A DNA stretch of 64,000 bases from Symsagittifera roscoffensis (taxonomy: Eukaryota > Xenacoelomorpha > Acoela > Convolutidae). The number at the start of each line of letters is the position of its first letter. The stretch's first letter is position 1. Positions 20,211-31,100 of this stretch are shown here, piece by piece. A program made the translations under genes and the position numbers. The stretch is from positions 3,497,556 through 3,561,555 of the forward strand of contig NC_087062.1 of NCBI RefSeq assembly GCF_963678635.1, written 5' to 3'. The notes beneath the pieces are model-generated. The model was not told the origin of the DNA and made no database searches. It was given only the letters and a program-made list of their open reading frames with translations.

Positions 20211-20225
20211 CACCCAGGAGCGCCA
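20211..20225 (-). promoter_or_regulatory. Primer-binding-site-like sequence of giant element
   Basis: On the minus strand, 12 nt inside the 5' LTR, the sequence is TGGCGCTCCTGGGTG. Starting with TGG, complementary to a tRNA CCA end, is the hallmark of a minus-strand primer site in LTR retroelements. The matching tRNA was not identified. Confidence 0.6.
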
Positions 20226-20237
20226 TAAAAACATACA

Positions 20238-21160
20238 TGTAACATTCGCCCGGAAGATACATATCGACGGATAACAAAACTAAGTCTTAAGACGACTGGC
20301 TAGCGTCTAAACAGAGCTTTGCATGTTTTTCACCGTCTCTACCAAGCCAGTACTTTTCGGTGGTCTTTCTTACATCAGGCTGACAAAAACGTTACTGTTC
20401 TCCGGCTTCGACCAGAACGCTCAAATTAACTAGATTGCATGCAAAAATAGTGAGCTCATGGCTGGGTCTCAGTATCCCCAGACCACGAGGTCACTCCTAA
20501 AAACAGGGCTACTACTTATTATATTACTATTGTTTTTGTTCAGTAGATAAAAATCATCATCTCCATCGAAGATGGATCAACCCTTTCCCCCCTACTTCTA
20601 GCTCCTCATTCTTGTCAAAACGAATTAAGATCTTAATTAAATTCAAGTCAGGACATGACGGATGCTAAAATTCAATATAAGTTCATAAAAGTCCACGTCC
20701 CGAGACCCTTCCGGATTCTTGAATCCGGTGAATCAAGCTTCTTAATATCCAGTTCACAATAACTCGGAAGGCTGGGTTTTACCCTTCACCGTTGCTCGCA
20801 ACGGCCTTGCAACTATTGTAACAGCACAATAGTTGCAACTCGGAACGTCCTCTGCTGTTCGGTAGTTCGTTGTTGTTTTTTTTTAGTCTCGATTTCGTAC
20901 TGTTCGTAATCGCAGATAAAAGTTGTTCTGTTTCTTTCTGCTATTTTAGCTAAAATGGCCGTCTCTGACGTTTCTCAGAAATATGACGTCATAATTCGAA
21001 TTTTTAAAAATTAGAATTCCAGAATCTTCTAGCCTTCACCGTTTGGCTAATCGTTCAAATAACGTCCTTATCCGTTCTAAATCGCCAACTCGGAAGGCTT
21101 GCTGCTAAAATACCGAATTCTGCAGAGACTGCATTTTGGCCATTCTGGTCGAATGTCACA
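20238..21160 (-). repeat. 5' LTR of the giant element (923 bp)
   Basis: Partner of 3198-4119, with one substitution and one indel between them. Since the LTR copies are identical at insertion, the near identity marks a recent event. This LTR is the one that would drive element transcription (toward lower coordinates), and its outer end is about 490 bp from the presumed Dicer start codon, so it could also affect Dicer expression. Confidence 0.95.
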
Positions 21161-21650
21161 CCCATGTAACGGATCAATTGAGGAATCCCCCCACCCGTAA
21201 CGACCAGTTGAGCTATCTCTCCCCCCCCCAGCAAAAACGGTAAAACGCTGCAAAAGACGTCAGCAAACGCAAGTTGATGGTTTATGTGTTCCTAGCACGC
21301 AATCAATTGAATGAGTGAAGTTTATTTTGTATGATTATCGAGAAAAGTTATGAAAAAGAAAAATCGAAATTTATTTTTATTGGCAAATTTTTGTTTGGGC
21401 GACCATTACCTCATCGAGGAAAGCGAGTTAGCAGGGTTGGTGCTCTAGCCTTGTATCTGAATAGCAAAAACTGTTCTCCGCAGCATCTTAATATTGTATT
21501 AATAGCTTCTTTCTTTTAATATTCGCTTTATATGCTTCAGTTTTATTGATTCTTTTTTCACTCTGAATGTAATTTTTGAGCCTTGATATTGTAAAGTTTG
21601 GCGTTCCACATTCGTTGAATCATTAAAACTACTTTCAAGCGGTTATAAAC
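21161..21650 (+). other. Region between giant element and Dicer start
   Basis: 490 bp with two C-runs (CCCCCCA near 21187 and CCCCCCCC near 21225) and an AT-rich half. A segment near 21416 (GAGGAAAGCGAGTTAGCAGG) recurs in Dicer introns at 51186 and 51462, so part of this is dispersed repeat. If the start at 21651 is right, the Dicer 5' UTR and promoter lie here and are compressed between the LTR and the coding region. No TATA box or other core element is clear. Confidence 0.4.
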
Positions 21651-22139
21651 ATGTCGCAAGTACCTATTGAGCTATCTCTTCCACGCAAAAGTGTATCATT
21701 TAATGTTTTTGAAGTTCTCATCAATTTTAGATAGTTTTGAAAATGTTCAATCTAAGCAGACATCCAGCTGGATACAGTAAAAACTTATATTTCGACTTAA
21801 CTAGATCTCTTTTGAATGCATCAGTCACAGAAGTATGCCACTTGATCAAATCCAGGTGTAGCGGACATAGTACTTTTATTGTTCTGCTATGTGACCAAAA
21901 GGGTAGATTGGAGCAGAATACTACAATTTTCAGTCAAGAAGTTTCATTTAAAATTTTGTCCTGCATGAGCGATGCATATGAGGATTTGATAGATAATCTA
22001 ACCAAAGGCGATGGCTGTAGGATTTTAATCACCAATAGTTATTTCCTTAGCAATTTCCTCGTAAATTACAATACAATGGACTTGTTTCTGGTTATTGATG
22101 ACTGGGCCGTTACTTCAAATACACGATACTTTGAACAAG
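21651..22139 (+). CDS. dicer: Dicer 5' exon(s): start and degenerate RecA1 helicase lobe
   Basis: An ATG at 21651 (context AAACATG) opens MSQVPIELSLPRKSVSFNVF, where PRK followed by a helical stretch matches the start of animal Dicer helicases. That frame stops at 21732. The homologous protein continues in another frame from about 21731 to a CAAG|GTGAGC donor at 22139. Either a 38-nt intron (GTATCA...TTTTAG, 21693-21730) or a 1-nt frameshift links them; both are in phase. In the second part, HPAGYSKNLYFDLTRSLL stands where TGSGKT plus helix should be, TFIVLLCDQ matches motif Ia, ILITNSYFL matches the strand before the DExH box, and LVIDDW replaces xxFDECH. Motif I and II residues for ATP use are thus lost while the fold pattern remains. 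Confidence 0.7.
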
Positions 22140-25100
22140 GTGAGCCACTTGATTTTTTTTGATAACCTGAATTTGTCTCATTTCTTACAACTTTCAGATA
22201 CTACTCTTCGTAATACTTATGGCTAATACTTATCGCACTGTTACACAAAGTGCTTTTGCTTCATCAGTAACCTTTTCTCTCAAATCTGTTGTAATCCATT
22301 GTACTCCGTTGTCTCCCGAATACTAGTGATATAACTTTTATAGAAAGTGAAAATCAATCAGTGAAGAGCTTTTTAAATAAGAAAAAAGATGTACAGTAAA
22401 AAGGAAAATGTAGTCAAAAGGTACAACCTTTGCTTGCTTTCTATTAAGTTTTTGATCAAAAACTTACAAAAGGTTATACCAAGCTAAGGTTAAACCCCCT
22501 GTTTTAAGTTTTTGTCCTCTTGCTACAAGCTCAATTATTGAAATTTTCCAGAAGGTCTTATCAATTTCTGTCTGAAACCGTAAGAGTGCCATAAGTCCAA
22601 ATCAGCTCAAATATTGTTCGAAGAAAAATACTTTCCCAGCAACAATGTCTTTCTTTTGCATCGAAAAGTAATTTCAGTCATAATATTTGCGAAATTATAT
22701 TTACTTCAGTATCAATGCCACATATTGTAAGCCGGAATAACCCGTTTTTCAGATCTTTTCAGGAACTGCGAAAAAGTAAAACATTGTTTGTTTACTCGAA
22801 ATTCTCATGGTAGCGTTCTTTACTGCCTTTGAACTCATCGTGTTGTCACTCTATTCCTGGTCTCTTGTCGCGTCAGTAATATCTGGTAAACTTGGAACAT
22901 CTTGGGCGTCTCCTGTGTTTAGTTTAACACCAATATTTCGTCTTTTTCTTTTTCTTCTGTCCATTTGCTCGTCAACTGGTGTTGGGTTTTTTTCCACGTA
23001 TTGAACTTTCTCGTGCTCGGTAATTTTCATCAGTACATCAAACGCAGGGTGCTGGGCGTTCACTCTCATCTTGATGAATAGCAGAAATTGTGTGTCGTTG
23101 CGCGAACACTCCAGTTTACAATTTTTAATCCATCTTGCTGCTTCATTTTGTGAATATTCACCTCCGGGTTATCACTGCTTCGCTCATCTAACCGACGAAA
23201 TTTTGAATCTAACGACGACTCCTGTTTTATACGTCGCAAAAGATTTGCCTGATTGTAATTAACTGTCCTGTCTAATGACCCTTGGATATTCTCAAGAACT
23301 TTTTCAAAAACCTCAAGATGAGTTAATGCTACCTTAGCCGCAAAGAAAAGCGCCGCTCTTATTTGATGCTTTGATCGTAATTTCGAATCAGTAGGATGCA
23401 TGAGCAGTATTATAACCTGTGCTTTGACAGTTGATTAGTAATAATAGTTGTTGTTTTCTTAATTCCGCAATTGAGCCGAAAAAAGCTACTTGTTTATTAC
23501 AACAGTGTAATAATCAAAATCCGATTTAAGAAATCTTCCTATTCTTTATACTTTGGATTCATTATACTTTGGGGATTTTCGAATGCATAATTTCTACTTA
23601 ATTTGGTATGATACTTTCGAATTTTCTACATGCAAAGTTTGTGTCGTTGCCCGTAGTTTATTACATTTCAAATTATTACGCTAATTTTTTTGTGCATTCT
23701 CAAGGTTCTGACTCTTTGCTGCTTTTTCGCTTGTGTTTGCAAAGTTGCAACCTCGCCTTTGCATTAAAACATGTCGACGGTGGCCAGTCAATAAGCAGAA
23801 TGGTCCAAGAGCAGAAAAAGAGAATAACTCACGCTAGCTAATCGGTAAATTAAGTGTAAGAATTGTCAATATTACCAGAGAAACTTATATTTGATGGATA
23901 ATTTGAGTAATTTAATCAAGATTTAGAAAAAAGTTAAATAAAAAAACCCAAAGAAATTATTCAATTCAGGCATAATTTATTCATTTTTGTGTCATTTTTG
24001 ACGATTCTATTAATTGTATAAGCCACCAAAAGTCAATATATTTTTTTCTGCTCTCGGACACTGTTGCAATGCAAAACAAGAGTATAGAATAAAACGAGTA
24101 TAGATGCATGTAAAATAAGCACAGTTGGCCAAGGGGACTAAGACAAAGTAAGCTAACGCCGATTATATGTGTGAAATAACAGTTGACGTAGGTTGAGTCC
24201 CCCACCTGCCCATGTATTAATATACTAAAAACGGGGGTTACATCCTATTTTAACTGTTTTTTGGTTCTAATTCGGTTCAGCCTTGATTAAGGTTGACCAC
24301 CAAAAAGAGCAATTTGTCTCAAGGACATTACCGACCGGTTCTTGTGGCTAGCTTGCGCCGATTTGTACAAAATACGGACAGTTCAGAATTGAAGTTATAT
24401 GATGTTATGCTTGACCAAAATTATGATAAAGTATTGAGTTTTCCGAGATTTTTTGCCGATAAATACTCTTTATAATTCAAAGCATTCGACTTCATAGTTT
24501 TGCCAAATTACGGAGATTGAGCGGGCATATTTTTGGCGCCCCACAAGGGACATCGAGGTCTTTCTTTTCTCGACAAGGGACCGACCACGACACGAAGTCG
24601 GTCGACACAAGGGACATCGAGGTCTTTCTTTTCTCGACAAGGGATCGACCACGACACGAAGTCGGTCGGCACAAGGGACATCAAGATCTTTCTTTTCTCG
24701 ACAAGGGACCGACCACGACACGACGTCGGTCGACACAAGGGACACAAGTGCCTGTAGCGGATTGCAGAGGGTCTGTAGCGGATTGCAGAGCATCTGTTGC
24801 TGATTGCAGAGTGTCTGTAGCGGATTGCAGAGGGTCTGTGGCGGATTGCAGAGCATCTGTTGCGGATTGCAGAGTGTCTGTAGCGGATTGCAGAGTGTCG
24901 GTTGCAGATTGCAGAGGGTCTGTGGCGGATTGCAGAGCATCTGTTGCAGATTGCAGAGCATCTGTTGCAGATTGCAGAGTGTCTGTAGCGGATTGCAGAG
25001 TGTCGGTTGCAGATTGCAGAGTGTCTGTGGCGGATTGCAGAGCATCTGTTGCGGATTGCAGAGTGTCGGTTGCAGGTTGCAGAGTGTCTGTTGCGGATTG

Positions 25101-28100
25101 CAGAGGGTCTGTTGCGGATTGCAGAGGGTCTCTTGCGGATTGCAGAGAGCGTCTGTGTCGTGTAAGACCGGTGACCGCCCAATCTTCAAAACTAAGACTC
25201 GACAAACTTTTAAAACTCTCCATTCGTGCTTTAAATTTATATACGATGTCATATATGCCAGAAATTTTCCCGCAAGCTAGCCCTCGGTAATTTTTCTCAA
25301 TACCCAAACTTTTTGGACAGTTCCGTTGAACTGAAATATCTTACAGTCGGTACATAGACAAACTGACTTGACATTTTTTCTCGATACCAAAATTTTTTGG
25401 ATATATGTGAACGGAATATTAATCAGTGAAATCGGAACATAGACAAGAGGTACTGGACTAGTTTTTGGATTGGTTTATGACTCAAACCTGCTGACCAAAA
25501 TTTTCTGAAAAATTTTGTGAAAAAAGTAAAAAATTGCCCAAAAAAAATCCTCAAAACGTCTGCAGAGTTCTGCAAAATTGTGCTGTAAGATGACAACAAC
25601 CCTATGTTAAGTGGTCTGGTAGCGAAATATCAGGCAAATTAAGTTGAGTTTTTTCATCCTCAGGTTTCTTCCGCGTGTGTTGTTGGAACTTAACCAATTT
25701 GCCTGATACCCCACCCACCATTGGTGAAATTGAAAGCCAGTGCGCTTCAAATAAAACAAAGCCGTTTCAGCCCGTCCCATTATTGACTTCGTTGCGTGAC
25801 AGTAAAGATAAGTGGTCAGGTAGGGTGATATTAAGTGAGTTAAGTTGAATTCTTTCATCCTCAGGTTTACTCCGTGTGTGTTGTTGGAGTTCAACCGACC
25901 TACTTAATTTTCCAACCCCATTGGTACTTAAGCGTAACGAAGCCGTCGCATAGGTCCCCTAAGTGTATGGTATTCATTCTAGGAGCTAGTTATTTGGATC
26001 ACGCGCTCCGAAAACTTCCCGCTCCGTCCCAGAAGCGCGTCAAAGATACTTGCTTTACAAAGCCAGGTTTAAGTTTGAACTTTAACGCTAGGGACTCTCA
26101 GAAAACAATACAGTACTACCTTCATCATTACTTGTCGCACCGTAACGACCTTGTAATTTGGCACGACGCCATTAATAACTCGATAAGTATGCACCGCAGC
26201 AACAATAACCGCTAGCTGAGTAGTGAGCAACTTGTCAATTTGTTATTAAGGTATAGGACAAACATTTGTGCGATCGTATACTGTAGACGGAACGGAACCG
26301 AGGATATAGAGGAAAGTTTAGTTTCAACAGGTATTCTCGTTCTCAACGTCGTTAAAGACTTTAACTCTAAGCGTAAGGCTAAGGACCAGGTACTAATTGA
26401 GAAGTACAAATAGCTTCACCAGCCTCCTTCCCTTGAGTTAAAGACTCTCCTCCTTCTGAGGCGTTATAGCGCTAATCTTAATATCCTTAAGACACGTAAG
26501 AAGCGAAACCGCTTACCCCTCAAAGCCCGGAAAGCTATAAGAAATAGGCTTCAGGTAGAAGCTTTGAGACGTCAAGTTCCCCCGTCTTGTAAGCTAATGT
26601 TGATTTACTAATGCAAATTTAATTACGTACCAAAACAGTATCTCATTTTATTGATTGTTTTCTATAAGTGAGCATCCGTAGAATATTGTCAATTTGTGAA
26701 AAACATGGACGAAAAATTCCAAAGTAAGATACGCAAGTTATTCGAAACCCGTCTAAATCTAGAAAATGAGCTGCTTAAAGGTCACTCATTATTACTTGAG
26801 TACATTGAGAATAATATTCGCACTACAAAAATTGATAATGCTGTTTACAAATGGAAAATTGCGTTGGAAAAAGCTGTCGACGTCAATGAGCAATTAATTA
26901 GGTTAGCGGGAAAAACGGAAAATCCTGAAAAAATTATTGCTCAGCAAGAACTTTGGCTTAAGAAAGTAACCGAAATGAACGATAAAGTAATGCACGAAGC
27001 TCAGAGTTACAAGATGAGCCTTGAACCTTCGTCATTTCCTGCAGCCGGCATTACAGGGAGCAAGGGATCTTTACAACAAACTAGGTCTGAGACATCCTCA
27101 CGCTCGCACAAAACAAGTGATTCAGCAGCACGAATATCTGAAAACAGGTCTAAGGTCTCTAATAAGTCTAAGGATAGTAGAAAGCTTGACTCACATAAGT
27201 CTGATAAATCTGCTTCCACTCGTCATACGTCGACTGTTCGCACTATGTCATCAAGTGAAAAACGGCATGAGTTAGCTTTAGTAAAACGACGCCATGAGGA
27301 GCTGGAAAGGCAGTATCAAGTATCTTTAAGACTTAAAGAGCAAGAGAACCGCCTTAAGTTCGAACAAAGTCAGCTGGAACTAGAGCAATTGGCTGAAAAT
27401 CATAAACAGCAACTAATTGAAATGGAATTGAAAGCGTTTGAACTTGAGGACAGTTCATCTGAGGTTAGCGAGAAGGTAGCGGAAAGTAACTTGACAGGAG
27501 TAAGTCAACCTATTTCAAAGGTAGCAACCGATCGAACTAATGATTGGGTAGACTCTGTTAGTTCACAAGCACCTCCCGACGTTGCTAGTGCGCCAGGTTT
27601 GCAGGCCTTCACTCATGTACCCATTTCGTCAGGACCGACGACTTCCGCCCTCCTTGCTCATGCAATTCACACCAGTAATAGTCATAACCATGAGCACACA
27701 GCATTGAGTGACCCTGGAATCCATAGTTATGGACATCGGGCTATGCCTCAATTTGGCAGTGCAAGCCTTTTGCCATTGCAAGCTTCTGTTTCATTTCCAG
27801 CCTCTGTTCCATTCCCAATTAACAATATGCATTCTAGTGCACACGTGTTACCACCACCGTCTGCTGTTCCTTTACAGACCATGAGTTCAAACACAACTAA
27901 TGGTAGTTTTGCCATCGCACAACCGGAATCATTACCTGTCCCAAAGTTACCGGCCCAACCCGGTTCTGGTTTTGTTTCTTTGTCGCCTGCGTTTGCTGGT
28001 TGTGGCTTCTCATCTTCTGGAGTAAACCCAACGCCGGTTTTTTTTTCGGCACCTAAATGCCATGCAGCGCCAGTCCAGACGCAACATAATCTTCCCTTTG

Positions 28101-31100
28101 TTCCGCATACTGTGTCACCTAGTATCAACGATTACTACACAAGTGATGCAAACTTATGGCGATTGGCTGCAACAACTCCAATCGTCACGCCTGCTCAGTG
28201 TTGTAATGCTGGAAACATTTTTTCTAATGTGACAACTGTTGTCCCATCGTGTAACACCGCCGCTCCTTATACTAGTGGTGGGACTGTGTATTTTAATACT
28301 CCCCCAGTTCATCCACAACATGTTCCGCATTTCGTCAATCATACTAATACTGGTTATCAGCCAGTCAACGAAGACTACGCACCGTCTTCTGCTTATCCGA
28401 ACCAAGGTTGTTCATCGGATCGACCTCTCTCCGCTCGTGAATTGGCGGAATTATTGATGCATAGCCGCAAAGATCATCTTCCTGAATGGAAGTTAGCCCA
28501 GTTTGACGGCAACCCGTTAAACTGGCACGAATGGTTTGGTCAGTTTAAGTCCACCGTTGATTCCGCTGTTCTCACCGATGATACGAAACTGACATACTTA
28601 AAAACGCTCGTCACAGGCAAAGCAAAAACAGCAATTACGGAGTTTAGTTATAGTGGCGTTATGTACAAGGATGCACTAGCCACCTTGCAACGGAAGTTTG
28701 GGCAACCACATGCCATTGTTGGTGCGCATCTTGATAAGCTGAATACTTTTCCTCCACTTAAGATGCACAATTCGGAAAATGTGATTAGTTTCTCCTCTGC
28801 CATATCTGGCCTCGTAGCAGTTTTCAAATCATTGTCTTTCAACGATGATCTAAAGAGTGTTAACCTGTTAAACCAAGCTGTTAGTAAACTTCCGCCTAAC
28901 CTCAAGGAGGCTTGGTCAATGCATACTGTTAGACATAAGTGGCAGCGACCAACACTCTTAGACTTTAACAACTAGTTGAAAGAAAAGGCCGAGGGGCATG
29001 AAAGATTACGTTTACTCAACTCTAAGGCAAAAAACGAGGAACCGGTTAAACCAAAAACAACCAAAGTTTTTGCAGCCAATAGCCAGGTAACTAGTAAGGC
29101 TCAGGATAAGTCTAAGTTTCCGCCGTGCGTTTTGTGTAAGGGTAGTCATGCATTGTGGAATTGTGCTGTTTTTAAGGAAAAGAATGCTACTCAGCGAGCA
29201 AAATACGTAGCTGAACAGAAACTTTGCTTCGCTTGTCTCAATGGCAATCATAGTTTCCGGCAATGTTCTAGAGCAAAAAAGTGCCCGAAGCCAGAGTGTG
29301 ATAGCACACATAATGTCTTGCTCCATGGAGCCGAAAGAATATTTCCTCGGAAGGAAAATTCAAATGTCTCGAATAAGGCTGGAACAAACAAATCCAAGGA
29401 GAATACAAACACTTCCACCCATGCCGCTGTTAGTGATGTACATGACATTGAATCTTCTAAAGGGTTGTTGCCAATTGCAACACTTGGTGTATCCTCGGAT
29501 GTAACCAGTCTCCTGACGTTGGTTCTTTGTGATAGTGCATCGACTCACTCCTGGGTGTCTTCGTCACTCGTAAACCGTCTCGGCTTAGTAGGGGAGCCCG
29601 TTAACTTGTCAATTAGTGGTTTCAATTCAACCACCGTTGTTGAGACTCAGAGGGTCAAGTTTACAGTTTCCTCCGAGCCGAATAATAGTGATTTCGTATT
29701 TTCTCTCTGTGCATATGTTAAAGACAATATTCGGACTGGTTCCGAATTAATCAATATTGCTGATTTGCAGAATAAATATCCACAATTAGCACCTATTAAG
29801 CCCATTCAATATACTTATGAGGACGTTGAAGTTATTATCGGACAAGACTACTACCACGCCGTTAGACCCCTTGAGCTCATCTTGGGAGATGATAAAAACT
29901 CACCGTGTTCCGTTCGCCTACCGATAGGTTGGGTCTTAAGTGGTCCGTTGCCGCCGTCCGGTAATTCTACTACTTCGTGTTTCAAGTGTGTTGTTGAAGA
30001 TTCTTCTCTGACCGACCAGATAAAATCCTGGTACGAGTTGGAATCGTATGGTGCTTTCAAACAAGTCGATGCCCGTTCCGCCGCGGATAAACATGCTTTA
30101 TCCAGCCTCAATTCTGAAACCGTTCACAATGGCGAAAGATACATTGTGCCTATGCTTTGGATTGATAGTAATGTCAGTCTACCAAACAATTATTACTCGT
30201 CACTCGCCCAATTTAAATTATTGGAGAGAAGGTTAAGTAAAGACCCTGAGCTGCACGAAAGATACGCGGAAACCATTAGAGAGGACATTAAGAAAGGCTA
30301 TGTCGTTACCGTCGAACCGCATGATCCACGTAAGCGTTCCGATCGCGAGTGGTATCTTCCGCACCATCCCGTCGTAAATACGAATAAGCCGGGTAAGGTG
30401 CGCCGAGTCCTTAATGGGGGCTTCTAAGTTTCACGGCACATCCTTAAATAAGTCCTTATTGGTGGGTCCTGACCTACTCCAAAATTTAGTTTTTGTGCTT
30501 TTGCGATTCCGTCAACACAAGTACGCCGTCTCCGCGGATATAGAGGGTATGTTCCTCCAGGTAGGAGTCCTTGCCCGCGATCAAATTTCGCTCCGTTTTT
30601 TGTGGCGGGAGGATACCACTTCCGATGTGGTAGTTCATCAGTACACTCGCCATATATTCGGCGCACGGGATTCGCCTACGTGCGCCAATTTCGCGTTGCG
30701 AAAAACAGCAACTGATAATATGTCCACATACCCTGAGGCCGCCTCAGTCGTAAATGAAAAATTTTACATGGACGATTACTTGGATTCATTCGAGAACGTT
30801 ACCCAAGCAATTAAAACTAGTCGCGATTTGGTTTCCTTACTAAAATTAGGAGGATTTAATTTGACTAAATTTGTCAGTAATGCTGATGAAGTCACTTCAG
30901 CAATGAACCCCGAGGAATCCGAAACCTCGTTTTCACCCATCAAGGAAATTTGTAACGGTGCCGAACAATCATCACACGTCTTAGGTCTTAAGTGGGACCA
31001 TGTGAAAGACACATTGGTTGTTAGCAGAGGCGTGGATCGTCCTCTCGATAAAGCAATAACTCAACGAACCGTCTTGAGTTTCGTCTATTCTGTGTTTGAC

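Larger units (their letters stand above)
3198..21160 (-). mobile_element. Giant (18 kb) LTR element without visible pol
   Basis: The element is bounded by direct repeats at 3198-4119 and 20238-21160 that begin TGT and end ACA and are almost identical. Read on the minus strand the order is LTR, primer-binding-site-like TGGCGCTCCTGGGTG (20225-20211), 3-kb leader, Gag, macro-domain frame, SGNH-hydrolase frame, a large unknown frame, a small frame, GGGGAGTA polypurine-like tract, LTR. About 10 kb is coding and its base composition is visibly more GC-rich than the flanks. None of the usual pol signatures is present (YxDD polymerase motif, D-D-35-E integrase, DTG/DSG protease). With intact LTRs and long uninterrupted frames it looks recently mobile, presumably using another element's polymerase in trans. 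No clear target-site duplication: the left flank reads agccc and the right cccat. Confidence 0.9.

Noticed and set aside
3198-21160. Hidden reverse transcriptase or integrase in the giant element
   Set aside because: I read all five proteins for YxDD, the D-D-35-E pattern, an HHCC finger and DTG/DSG and found none. A remote fold cannot be excluded without computation.
21331-21519. 62-codon frame upstream of Dicer
   Set aside because: It includes a dispersed repeat (GAGGAAAGCGAG) also found in introns and resembles no Dicer N-terminus.
22199-22330. Possible second Dicer exon after a strong acceptor
   Set aside because: In the required phase it meets TAA after nine codons and shows no Dicer similarity.
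24751-25155. Regular repeats suggesting a CRISPR array
   Set aside because: Units are 21 bp head to tail with no unique spacers, inside a retrotransposon of an animal genome.
24470-25307. Large open frames on both strands (up to 260 codons, CNPQQTLCN-type repeats)
   Set aside because: They are a by-product of 21-bp and 64-bp tandem repeats whose units lack stops in most frames; the repeat peptides look artificial and five frames are open at once.
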